Shown: positions 5,964 to 11,908, counted from the first letter of the stretch. The stretch: DNA of 11,908 bases from SIG588 sp045654545 (GCA_045654545.1 JAZONO010000127.1:1-11908), one strand, 5' to 3'. Made by a program: numbers and translations. The notes: a model not told the origin generated them from the sequence alone.

Positions 5964-7999
5964 CCACCCTGCGTTTAGCCGAAAGCGCCGGATTTTGTTT
6001 CGGCGTGGATAAAGCGGTCAGCACAGTCTATCGCCTGTTGGAGGAAGGACAGCGCGTGTGCACGTTGGGTCCCATTATCCACAATCCGCAGGTGGTGGAG
6101 GATTTGGCGGCACGCGGTGTGACCATTGTGGACTCACCTGCCGACGTGCCGACCGATGCCGTGCTGGTCATCCGTTCCCACGGGGTGGCAGCCGAGGTGT
6201 ACGACGATGCGCGTGCGCGCGGACTCACCGTGTGCGATGCCACCTGCCCCTTTGTGGCAAAGATCCACCGCATTGTACGGGAGGAATCCCGTTTGGGGCA
6301 CACGGTGTTGATTGCCGGCAATGCCACACACCCCGAGGTGGTGGGTATCCGCGGACACTGTGAAGGCCCCTCGTTTGTGTTTTCCACCCCCGAAGAGCTG
6401 GAAGAACTGTTGTCAAAATCGACAATAGTTTTTGATGAACCTGTGTCGATTGTGGCGCAAACCACATTTCACCAAGAAATTTGGAAAAAATGTGTAAAGA
6501 TTTCAAAAAAGTACTGTACAAATGCTTCGGTTTTTGATACAATATGTTCTGCTACCGCAAAAAGACAACAAGAAGCGGCAGCTTTATCACGGGAATGTGA
6601 TAAAATGGTTATTGTCGGCGGACGGCAGAGTTCCAATACAGCCAAGCTGAGGGACGTCTGCGCGGAAAACGCACCCACCATACTGGTCGAAACAGCGGAC
6701 GAGCTGTCACGCGAACAGTTTTTGGGTGTGCGGTCCGTGGGAATTACCGCAGGGGCATCTACCCCCGCCGATATCATAAAGGAGGTACTTTCAACCATGT
6801 CCGAAATTGTCAACAACGAAGAACTGCAGGCGCAGGAGACCACCGCGGTCAAATCTCCCGACGAGATGACCTTTGAAGAGCTGATGGAATCGTCTCTCGA
6901 GAGCATGAACAGCAACGACCGTGTGCGTGGTATCGTGGTGTCCATTGCGCCCAATGAAGTCCAGGTCGAGGTCGTCGGCCGCAAGCAGACCGGTTATGTC
7001 CCCGCCGATGAATTGAGCGCGGATCCCAATGCGAATCCGTCCGACATCGTGAAGATCGGTGACGAGCTGGAATTGCTCATTATGCGTACCAACGATCAGG
7101 AAGGCACCATCATGCTTTCCAAGAAGCGCGTCGATGCGCAGAAAGGCTGGGACACGGTTGTTGCTGCCTCCGAAAGCGGTGAAGTTCTCGATGGCGTTGT
7201 GACCGATGTGATCAAAGGCGGCGTGCTGGCTGTGACCAACGGCGTGCGCGTGTTCATCCCGGCTTCGCAGGCATCTGCATCCCGTATGGAAGATCTCACT
7301 CCTCTGCTCAAGCAGGAAGTGAAGTTCCGCATTATTGAAGTCAACCAGGGCCGCCGCCGTGCGGTGGGTTCTGTCCGCTCGGTGGCTCGCGATGCGCGCC
7401 GTGAGCAGGAAGCTGCTTTCTGGGCACAGGCGGAAGTCGGCCAGAAGTACACCGGTACCGTCAAGTCCCTCACCTCCTACGGCGCGTTCGTGGATCTGGG
7501 CGGCGTGGACGGTATGGTGCACATTTCCGAACTGTCTTGGTCTCGCGTGAAGCATCCGTCGGATGTGGTCAGCGTGGGCGACACGGTGGAAGTGTACATC
7601 CGTGATCTCGACACCGAAAAGAAGAAGATCTCGCTCGGCTACCGCAAGGCGGAAGACAATCCGTGGGAAATCTTTAAGAACAACTATCCTGTGGGCTCGG
7701 TCGTGACCGCGAAGATCGTGGGTATGACCACCTTCGGTGCGTTCGCACAGATCATCCCCGGCATCGACGGTTTGATCCACATCTCGCAGATTGCGGATCG
7801 CCGCATCGAAAAGCCGCAGGATGAACTGAAGAACGGTCAGGAAGTCACCGTGAAGATCACCAACGTGGACTACGATGCGAAGCGCATCAGCCTTTCCATC
7901 CGTGCGCTGCTCGAAGATGCGGCTCCGGCAGAAGAAGCGGCTGAAGGAGTGACCGAAGAAGTTGCTGAAGAAGCGGCTGAGGTTGCAACCGAAGAATAA
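5960..7999 (+). CDS. ispH-rpsA: Fused 4-hydroxy-3-methylbut-2-enyl diphosphate reductase / 30S ribosomal protein S1
   Basis: One uninterrupted 679-residue frame with two proteins end to end. Residues 1-about 280 are IspH, the last enzyme of the non-mevalonate isoprenoid pathway, making IPP and DMAPP with a [4Fe-4S] cluster. The cluster cysteines are present (C13 in GFCFGVDKA, C96 in CDATCP, C196 in TICSATAKRQ), as are the active-site residues H41, H74, H124 and E126. After an acidic linker (about 281-318) come four S1 RNA-binding domains at roughly 319-390, 406-475, 494-564 and 579-650; the third and fourth carry the classic GAFVDLGGVDGMVHISEL and GAFAQIIPGIDGLIHIS cores. A Glu/Ala-rich tail ends the protein. 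Such fusions are known in Clostridia. An internal ribosome-binding site and ATG at the junction may also yield free S1. AGGAGG (5947-5952) lies 7 bases before the first ATG. Confidence 0.95.
   Translation: MTTLRLAESAGFCFGVDKAVSTVYRLLEEGQRVCTLGPIIHNPQVVEDLAARGVTIVDSPADVPTDAVLVIRSHGVAAEVYDDARARGLTVCDATCPFVAKIHRIVREESRLGHTVLIAGNATHPEVVGIRGHCEGPSFVFSTPEELEELLSKSTIVFDEPVSIVAQTTFHQEIWKKCVKISKKYCTNASVFDTICSATAKRQQEAAALSRECDKMVIVGGRQSSNTAKLRDVCAENAPTILVETADELSREQFLGVRSVGITAGASTPADIIKEVLSTMSEIVNNEELQAQETTAVKSPDEMTFEELMESSLESMNSNDRVRGIVVSIAPNEVQVEVVGRKQTGYVPADELSADPNANPSDIVKIGDELELLIMRTNDQEGTIMLSKKRVDAQKGWDTVVAASESGEVLDGVVTDVIKGGVLAVTNGVRVFIPASQASASRMEDLTPLLKQEVKFRIIEVNQGRRRAVGSVRSVARDARREQEAAFWAQAEVGQKYTGTVKSLTSYGAFVDLGGVDGMVHISELSWSRVKHPSDVVSVGDTVEVYIRDLDTEKKKISLGYRKAEDNPWEIFKNNYPVGSVVTAKIVGMTTFGAFAQIIPGIDGLIHISQIADRRIEKPQDELKNGQEVTVKITNVDYDAKRISLSIRALLEDAAPAEEAAEGVTEEVAEEAAEVATEE
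6515..6543 (+). promoter_or_regulatory. Possible internal promoter in the AT-rich part of ispH
   Basis: TGTACA (6515-6520), a 17-base spacer and TACAAT (6538-6543) resemble a sigma-A promoter with a 4/6 -35 and a 5/6 -10. It lies in the most AT-rich stretch of the operon, about 250 bases before the internal S1 start at 6797. Low GC alone can create such matches, so this is a weak call. Confidence 0.3.
6778..6799 (+). promoter_or_regulatory. Internal Shine-Dalgarno and ATG at the IspH-S1 junction
   Basis: AAAGGAGGT (6778-6786) is a near-perfect Shine-Dalgarno inside the coding frame, followed after 11 bases (from GGAGG) by an in-frame ATG at 6797 (Met280). The ATG falls exactly where IspH ends and the S1 linker begins. 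Initiation here would give a 400-residue stand-alone S1 protein, the size expected of a four-domain Firmicute S1-like protein. The match is seen in the sequence; its use is inference. Confidence 0.55.
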
Positions 8000-8007
8000 G
8001 ACAAAAC

Positions 8008-8043
8008 AAAAAATCGCTTACCCGATCGGGTAAGCGATTTTTT
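8008..8043. terminator. Bidirectional intrinsic terminator between ispH-rpsA and the convergent gene
   Basis: A perfect palindrome (core 8011-8040, with ATCGCTTACCC paired to GGGTAAGCGAT around the self-complementary CCCGATCGGG centre) is flanked by A residues on the left and seven T residues on the right (8038-8044). It works as a rho-independent terminator on both strands. Its right end touches the TAA stop (8043-8045) of the convergent zinc-ribbon gene, so the two operons share one compact terminator. Confidence 0.92.
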
Positions 8044-9197
8044 TATAGCCATTGTTCATATGCACCGGCGAGAGGGCCGCTGCCGATCAACCGCAATTTA
8101 GTGAGGGAATACATCTCCACCGTGTAGGTGACGCCGTTCAATTCCACCAGAAGTTTGTCTTTTTCCACCGTGTACCGCGGATTCACGATTTTCTCGTAAT
8201 CTGTTTCGCGGCACCACGTGCCGATACTCAATTTCGCAAGCAACACGTCTTTGGCTTTTTCCAGATTCATTTTGCTCGTATCGGCATTCGGATCGCCGTT
8301 CCATATCCGTAACGCACGGCAGAACTGGCGATACGCCTTGGCATCTTCGTAATCGTCCGCCGCATCAAAGAGATCGTCCGCTTTGGAAATTTCCCCGTTT
8401 TGCAAGGCGACCTGTGCGGCATCATACAACCGCCCTTTGGCGGCCTGCATTTGGGCAGGGGCGTCTTCCACCGTGCCGGCTTTGAGCAGATGCCCGATCG
8501 CCGTGAGATCGTCGCCGTTCTTCACCGCCATCATACCCAAACGGTAATAGGACAGGGCGAGATACTGCTCGCTGTCGCCGTACGGTGCCACCGCGGCAAA
8601 GGCTTTGGCGGCGGCGGTGTAATCCGCTTCATCATACAGCGCGACCGCTTTTTTATATTGTATGGAGGGCATCACCACGATACTGACAACCAGTATCGCT
8701 GTGAGCACAACCGCGGCTGCGGCAATGCCGATCAACAAGAATTTGCGCCGCCGCTTGTGATCCGAGTGGGCAAGCGCGGCGTCCTTTTGCCGTTCCTCTT
8801 CCTTTTCACGCAAGGCATTTGCCGCTTCGGCGGCCAAGGCATCCGCTTTTGCCTGATATTCTTCTGCCAGCGTGTCAGCATCGCGATACCCGGCAATGCT
8901 GCGCATCAAATCCGCTTTGCCTTGCCAGGACGTTTGATCCACGCCCTGCCGTTTTACCGCCAAGTTGTAGGTGGCTTCACGGTTGCAATCCTCCGCGGCG
9001 GCTTGGCATTGTGCCGCTTGTGCCGCGGCATCTTTATATTCGCCGACACTCAAAAACAGCTTGGAGGCGGTTTCAAAATCGCCGAAAGAGGCGGCGCGCG
9101 CTTTCAATGCCGTGGCTTGTTCATAGGTACAAGCAGGGCATTTTCCTTTTGCAGGATCATAGGAACATCCGCACGTTTGACACGTTGTCAACGCCAT
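8043..9197 (-). CDS. Zinc-ribbon, single-TM protein with TPR-like repeats, function unknown
   Basis: I do not recognise a named family. The 384-residue protein starts with a zinc ribbon (C6-x2-C9 and C20-x2-C23, in TTCQTCG and GKCPAC). Short helical repeats follow, with a recurring Gly-x-Tyr-x-Asp-Ala pattern (GEYKDAAAQ 52-60, AGYRDADTL 102-110), then a charged helix (120-140) and a basic stretch before one membrane span (about 153-176). After the span come more TPR-like repeats (AVALYDEADYTAAAKAF 184-200, APYGDSEQY 204-212, LFDAADDYEDAKAYR 276-290) and a C-terminal beta-rich part (about 325-384). By the positive-inside rule the ribbon half should be cytoplasmic and the repeat half outside. 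I start at ATG 9197, with AGGAG 8 bases upstream; the frame is open further upstream but runs into the preceding gene. It has its own promoter and may also be read from the phosphoesterase gene upstream. Confidence 0.8.
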   Translation of the reverse strand: MALTTCQTCGCSYDPAKGKCPACTYEQATALKARAASFGDFETASKLFLSVGEYKDAAAQAAQCQAAAEDCNREATYNLAVKRQGVDQTSWQGKADLMRSIAGYRDADTLAEEYQAKADALAAEAANALREKEEERQKDAALAHSDHKRRRKFLLIGIAAAAVVLTAILVVSIVVMPSIQYKKAVALYDEADYTAAAKAFAAVAPYGDSEQYLALSYYRLGMMAVKNGDDLTAIGHLLKAGTVEDAPAQMQAAKGRLYDAAQVALQNGEISKADDLFDAADDYEDAKAYRQFCRALRIWNGDPNADTSKMNLEKAKDVLLAKLSIGTWCRETDYEKIVNPRYTVEKDKLLVELNGVTYTVEMYSLTKLRLIGSGPLAGAYEQWL

Positions 9198-9218
9198 GCA
9201 CCTCACTCCTTTTGTTTC

Positions 9219-9247
9219 AGTATACGGATTTTTTATGCGCTTGTCAA
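9219..9247 (-). promoter_or_regulatory. Sigma-A promoter for the zinc-ribbon gene, inside the end of the phosphoesterase gene
   Basis: On the minus strand, TTGACA (complement of 9242-9247), a 17-base spacer and TATACT (complement of 9219-9224) form a near-consensus promoter. The -35 is made of the Leu-Thr codons close to the end of the phosphoesterase gene, and the -10 lies in the 35-base gap. Transcription would start near 9212, about 15 bases before the ATG. Confidence 0.75.
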
Positions 9248-9943
9248 GTGCACAAAGACCAGTTCGGTCGGGTTGGCAAGACGGGGGATAGGGGCGGTGT
9301 TGGAAAGCCCGCGCGACACGATCAACCGCCCGTCGTACATACCGCCCGTGTAGGTGGGAAAGAACCCTTGCCCCGGTGCAAAAATGCCCCGTTTTCCCAA
9401 TCGCCACTGTCCGCCGTGCGCGTGTCCGGACAGGGTGAGATCAATGGGCAGATCGCGGATATAGGTCGGATAATATTCGGGATGATGGCAAAGCAGTAAT
9501 TTGAACCCGTCCATCGCCGCAAACCTTGCAAGAAATTCCGTGTCGGGTGTGGGGGTGGCGGCAAGATTGCCCTGCCGTTTTTGTCCGCGAAACCCCGAAC
9601 ACAAGCCGCCAACCGTCAAACCGCACAGGGTGGCGGCTTCATCTTGCAACAATGTGACACCCGTTTGGCGCACCGCTTCGTCGTCCTCTGCGGTGGTACG
9701 TTCGTGGTTACCGTAAGCATACACGGTGGGGGCAAGCGCCGCACAGGCACGCAAAAAGGGGAGCGCATCGGGCGCTTCGTCCAGATAATCAAACAGATCC
9801 CCCGTGATGGCAATGAGGTCGGGGGTGGCCTTTTGCAAAGCGGCAAGCACCCGTTTATACGGCTTTTCGTGCAGATCGGACACCTGCGCCACCGTGAGCG
9901 AGGTTGCAATATCAGCCGACACGGTGTAATGGGACAGTTGCAC
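9233..9943 (-). CDS. Calcineurin-like metallophosphoesterase (YkuE/YaeI type)
   Basis: A 236-residue binuclear-metal phosphoesterase. The metal-binding motifs occur in order: SDLH (22-25; D23, H25), GDL (48-50; D49), GNHE (78-81; N79, H80), CHHP (152-155; H153) and GHAHGGQ (173-179; H174, H176). The closing GHAHGGQWR with a downstream RGLSN is typical of the YkuE/YaeI branch, in which some members hydrolyse UDP-2,3-diacylglucosamine or related lipids; the substrate here is not known. Unlike YkuE it has no signal or membrane segment, so it should be cytoplasmic. The start is GTG 9943, set by AAAGGAGG (complement of 9952-9959) 8 bases upstream. An in-frame ATG at 9985 lies beside the promoter -10 and is not credible. 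The zinc-ribbon gene follows after 35 bases. Confidence 0.9.
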   Translation of the reverse strand: MQLSHYTVSADIATSLTVAQVSDLHEKPYKRVLAALQKATPDLIAITGDLFDYLDEAPDALPFLRACAALAPTVYAYGNHERTTAEDDEAVRQTGVTLLQDEAATLCGLTVGGLCSGFRGQKRQGNLAATPTPDTEFLARFAAMDGFKLLLCHHPEYYPTYIRDLPIDLTLSGHAHGGQWRLGKRGIFAPGQGFFPTYTGGMYDGRLIVSRGLSNTAPIPRLANPTELVFVHLTSA

Positions 9944-9968
9944 GGCGGATGCCTCCTTTGACCATTGA

Positions 9969-10019
9969 TATACTAAACTATACATTAGTATACCCCTCTT
10001 TGTCAATTCATAGTTTACT
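9969..10019. promoter_or_regulatory. Repeated motifs in the divergent phosphoesterase-permease control region
   Basis: TATACTAA (9969-9976) and TTAGTATA (9985-9992) form an 8-bp inverted repeat whose loop covers the phosphoesterase -10 box. A related 11-mer occurs twice in opposite orientation: ACTAAACTATA on the plus strand (9972-9982) and AGTAAACTATG on the minus strand (complement of 10009-10019), matching at 9 of 11 positions. The second copy covers the -35 box of the permease promoter. This arrangement suits a regulator acting on both divergent genes; the regulator is not identified. Confidence 0.4.
9977..10006 (-). promoter_or_regulatory. Promoter for the metallophosphoesterase gene
   Basis: Minus-strand TTGACA (complement of 10001-10006), an 18-base spacer and TATAGT (complement of 9977-9982). 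The transcript would start near 9970, about 27 bases before the GTG start. Confidence 0.65.
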
Positions 10020-10042
10020 TTTTTGCCGTCATATGATATAAT
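10014..10042 (+). promoter_or_regulatory. Promoter for the AEC permease gene
   Basis: TTTACT (10014-10019), a 17-base spacer and a perfect TATAAT (10037-10042). The start would be near 10049, about 18 bases before the ATG, leaving room only for the ribosome-binding site. Confidence 0.65.
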
Positions 10043-10066
10043 CCCCGTTGTTGTGAGGTGTTTTGT

Positions 10067-10972
10067 ATGAGTTTGGTATTTGAGCAGGTGTTCGTGCTGT
10101 TCTTGTTCACCGCTGTCGGCTGGGTGTTGACACGGTGCGGTGTGGTGAAGAGCGAGCACGGCACGTTGCTTTCGAAATTGCTCGTGTTTGTGTTTTTGCC
10201 GTGCAACGTGTTCAAAACGTTTGCCTACCGTTTCACGGTATCGTATCTGCGCGCATACGGTGTGCCGATGCTTATTTCCTGCGCTGTGTTGGTCGCGGTG
10301 GCGGTGACGGCGCATTTCGGCGGTTGTCTGCTCTCGCGCGAGCGGTACGAAGGGCAGGTATACGAATACTCCATGGTGGTTCCCAATGCAGGATATATGG
10401 GATACGCCTTGGCGGAAAGCCTGCTCGGTGCGGCGGCGTTGCTGGATATGATGATGTTTAACCTGCCCGTGTCGGTGTATACCTACACCATCGGGTTTTG
10501 TATGCTCACCAAACGTAAACTCACCCTTCGAAAACTGTGCAATCCCGTGATCATCGCGATGCTGCTTGGGGCGGTGGCAGGGCTTTTGTCCGTGCCCGTG
10601 CCGCCCGTGCTTGTCGGTGCGCTGGAAACCGCATCGGGGTGCATGGCCCCCACGGCAATGTTGCTCACAGGCATGGTGATTGCGGATTTCCGCTTTGTCG
10701 AACTGCTCAAAAATCCGCGTGCGTATCTCGTAACAGCGGTGCGCCTGTTCCTGTTGCCGCTGGCGGTGGGCGGTGCGCTGTGGTATCTGGTGTCGCCCTC
10801 TGTGGCGCAAACGGCGGTGCTGATCTATGCCATGCCGTGCGGTCTTAACAGCGTGGTGTTCCCCAAATCCATCGAGGAAAATTGCACCTACGGTGCGCAA
10901 TTAGCGTTGATTTCCTGCACATTCTCGTGTATCAGCATTCCGCTGGTATTCACATTGTTTGGCATTGGATAA
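10067..10972 (+). CDS. AEC-family permease (auxin efflux carrier type)
   Basis: A 301-residue integral membrane protein with about ten predicted spans (near 4-22, 34-50, 62-85, 101-120, 124-146, 160-178, 182-203, 220-240, 247-266 and 276-299), the usual layout and length of bacterial AEC carriers (PF03547). The segment VVPNAGYMGYALAESLLG (104-121), with its Asn-x-Gly at the helix break, and the matching second half (AMPCGLNSVVFPK, 255-267) are characteristic. Family members export or import small organic acids such as malate or malonate; the substrate here cannot be read from sequence. ATG 10067 follows a GAGGTG site (10055-10060) by 6 bases; an in-frame GTG at 10058 overlaps that site and is rejected. 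The gene is single, divergent from the phosphoesterase, and ends before a terminator. Confidence 0.88.
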   Translation: MSLVFEQVFVLFLFTAVGWVLTRCGVVKSEHGTLLSKLLVFVFLPCNVFKTFAYRFTVSYLRAYGVPMLISCAVLVAVAVTAHFGGCLLSRERYEGQVYEYSMVVPNAGYMGYALAESLLGAAALLDMMMFNLPVSVYTYTIGFCMLTKRKLTLRKLCNPVIIAMLLGAVAGLLSVPVPPVLVGALETASGCMAPTAMLLTGMVIADFRFVELLKNPRAYLVTAVRLFLLPLAVGGALWYLVSPSVAQTAVLIYAMPCGLNSVVFPKSIEENCTYGAQLALISCTFSCISIPLVFTLFGIG

Positions 10973-11015
10973 ATCGGTAGGACGATTGGTGACAGTATAG
11001 AACGCATTACTCAAA

Positions 11016-11047
11016 AAACGCCCTTTGTCCGTAGACAAAGGGCGTTT
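11016..11047. terminator. Bidirectional intrinsic terminator
   Basis: A 14-bp perfect stem (AAACGCCCTTTGTC 11016-11029 with its complement 11034-11047) has a 4-base loop. On the plus strand it ends in TTTCTTGTT, after the AEC gene. On the minus strand the GC-rich stem is followed by TTTTTT, which makes it the better terminator for leftward transcripts from the small membrane protein gene. The rest of 10973-11153 contains no gene that I can support. Confidence 0.85.
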
Positions 11048-11120
11048 CTTGTTACCTAAGAGTAACCAAACGAAGCAGCATTGAGGTAAAAGTAAGCAAA
11101 AGTACACCTTTCGATCAGTT

Positions 11121-11140
11121 CGATAAATTGGAATTTATCG
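11121..11140. repeat. AT-rich palindrome between the terminator and the membrane protein gene
   Basis: CGATAAATT (11121-11129) and AATTTATCG (11132-11140) form a 9-bp perfect inverted repeat separated by two bases, 13 bases downstream of the membrane protein stop on the minus strand. It has no U-tract and a 2-base loop, so it reads more like a protein-binding palindrome or a boundary of the AT-rich insert than a terminator. Confidence 0.35.
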
Positions 11141-11153
11141 CTACCGTTTTCTA

Positions 11154-11723
11154 TTAATTCGTCTTTTTTTGCTGCACGAGATTTAATCCTAACAGAAAAA
11201 CGATGACACACACCGCAGAACCAGTTGCGACATTCATAATACGGATTTCCATCTCCGTCATTCCCTTAAAGGATACGAGCATAGACCTTTGCAAAGAAAA
11301 TATAGAAACAAAGGCATCGGCAAAGGATATATTTCGTAATGTTATCAATTTTGCCGATTGGCTTTTTCGTGCCTTTATCCATTTTATTGTTGCAAGTGTG
11401 ATTTTGGTAAAAGCATATACCGCAATCGCAAGCATAACAATCAAATGAAATTCGGTACCTCTATCTTTTACAAAAGCAAGGATTACCGTTCCAACGAGCG
11501 ACAGGGATAACACCATCAACATTATTCCTGTAAATTGAATGACAATGTGCTTCTCTCTTTTGCGTTGAAGAACAACAAAGCGAATAACACTCAAGATTGC
11601 ATAGTAAATACCGATTGTGAAAAGCCACCACGAGTGTGTTGTTATGCCCAAAATTATGTGATAGGCACTATACACCATATTGAACAACAAACTGACAAGC
11701 GCGAGTTTTAGTGTCTTATCCAT
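11154..11723 (-). CDS. Small polytopic membrane protein, function unknown
   Basis: A 189-residue hydrophobic protein with about five or six predicted spans (near 7-27, 31-52, 62-84, 92-115, possibly 131-150, and 162-183) separated by short basic loops (QRKREKH 53-59, KWIKARKSQSAK 114-125). I recognise no catalytic motif or named family. It is about 37% GC in sampled stretches against 60-70% in the permease gene just left of it, with A/T-ending codons, so it was probably acquired. The preceding TetR gene overlaps its start by 8 bases, implying one transcript and probably control by that regulator. I chose ATG 11723, 9 bases after a weak GGGAAAG; ATG 11729 is an alternative. TetR plus membrane protein pairs often concern efflux or envelope stress, but that is not shown here. 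Confidence 0.7.
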   Translation of the reverse strand: MDKTLKLALVSLLFNMVYSAYHIILGITTHSWWLFTIGIYYAILSVIRFVVLQRKREKHIVIQFTGIMLMVLSLSLVGTVILAFVKDRGTEFHLIVMLAIAVYAFTKITLATIKWIKARKSQSAKLITLRNISFADAFVSIFSLQRSMLVSFKGMTEMEIRIMNVATGSAVCVIVFLLGLNLVQQKKTN

Positions 11724-11908
11724 TCGCATTATCTTTCCCGAAAATACAGATGGCAATTATTTTAGATATTTCATCGGTTGACTTGTCACACCCATTTCTT
11801 AACCATTCAACAATTATGGAATTGATACCATTTAGATAGTACATCATCACATATTGTCTAATGTCTGATGGATAGTGAAATCTCTCCAAAATTGGATTGA
11901 ATATGTTT
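11716..11908 (-). CDS. TetR/AcrR-family regulator, C-terminal 63 residues (partial)
   Basis: The frame read from 11907 down to the TAA at 11716-11718 is open across the right edge. It contains IRQYVMMYYLNGINSIIVEW, followed by LRNGCDKSTDEISKII. A tyrosine-rich helix running into G-x-x-x-I-x-x-W-L-x-N-G-C and then S-x-x-E-I is the usual end of the TetR C-terminal ligand and dimerisation domain in Firmicutes. The DNA-binding half lies outside the window. It is AT-rich like the membrane protein gene it overlaps by 8 bases (11716-11723), so the two probably form one acquired unit. The family call rests on the C-terminus only. Confidence 0.65.
   Translation of the reverse strand, partial: NIFNPILERFHYPSDIRQYVMMYYLNGINSIIVEWLRNGCDKSTDEISKIIAICIFGKDNANG

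Noticed and set aside
6791..7780. Minus-strand open frame of 329 codons opposite the S1 domains
   Set aside because: Antisense to four well-formed S1 domains, with no promoter or Shine-Dalgarno; composition typical of a shadow frame.
5960..7999. Frameshift or assembly join between ispH and rpsA
   Set aside because: The frame is continuous, both parts are complete, and the same fusion is known in Clostridia.
9944..10900. Upstream extension of the phosphoesterase frame antisense to the permease gene
   Set aside because: The GTG at 9943 has AAAGGAGG at 8 bases and a promoter just upstream; the extension crosses both promoters and translates to His/Arg-rich nonsense.
11203..11448. Plus-strand open frame of 81 codons inside the membrane protein gene
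   Set aside because: Antisense, with no ribosome-binding site; the minus-strand frame gives a coherent multi-span protein coupled to the TetR frame.
1..11908. CRISPR arrays, tRNA/rRNA genes, insertion sequences, phage genes
   Set aside because: I saw no regularly spaced repeats, no tRNA-like cloverleaf, and no transposase or integrase motifs in any frame.

Overview
The window looks like part of a chromosome from an anaerobic Clostridia-class Firmicute of the moderately GC-rich kind (Oscillospiraceae/Ruminococcaceae-like). The grounds are strong AGGAGG-type ribosome-binding sites, near-consensus sigma-A promoters, several GTG starts, a fused ispH-rpsA gene (a clostridial hallmark), and a BMP-family lipoprotein next to xpt. 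Most genes are clearly GC-rich, while the last ~750 bases drop to about 37% GC. The genus cannot be named from this sequence alone.

Layout. Positions 1-841 (minus strand) hold a purine salvage pair: xanthine phosphoribosyltransferase (xpt) followed by the start of a nucleoside-binding lipoprotein cut by the window edge. Positions 1022-2389 (minus) hold a stand-alone FAD-dependent oxidoreductase with a cysteine cluster, ending in a strong hairpin. Across a 176-base intergenic region with two back-to-back promoters and a 10-bp inverted repeat, a plus-strand operon begins (2566-7999): RpiR-type regulator, BaiN/HI0933-type flavoprotein, CMP kinase (cmk), acylglycerolphosphate acyltransferase (plsC), and the IspH-ribosomal protein S1 fusion. 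Three junctions overlap by ATGA and the fourth gap is 10 bases, so this is one transcription unit, closed by a perfect bidirectional terminator at 8008-8043.

Positions 8043-9943 (minus) hold a cytoplasmic metallophosphoesterase and a zinc-ribbon/one-TM/TPR-like protein of unknown function. The second has its own promoter hidden in the 3' end of the first. Divergent from them is an AEC-family permease (10067-10972). The shared 123-base control region carries related AAACTAT motifs lying on both promoters. After a second bidirectional terminator comes an AT-rich minus-strand pair: a small polytopic membrane protein preceded by the C-terminal end of a TetR-type regulator that overlaps it.

How the genes work together. 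The plus-strand operon joins nucleotide supply (Cmk), phosphatidic acid synthesis (PlsC), isoprenoid precursor synthesis (IspH) and translation (S1) under a SIS-domain, sugar-phosphate-sensing type of regulator. I did not find a wholly new system. The best leads are an internal Shine-Dalgarno and start that could release free S1 from the fusion, the inverted repeat over the rpiR promoter, the uncharacterised zinc-ribbon/TPR protein, and the foreign-looking TetR-membrane protein pair at the right edge.
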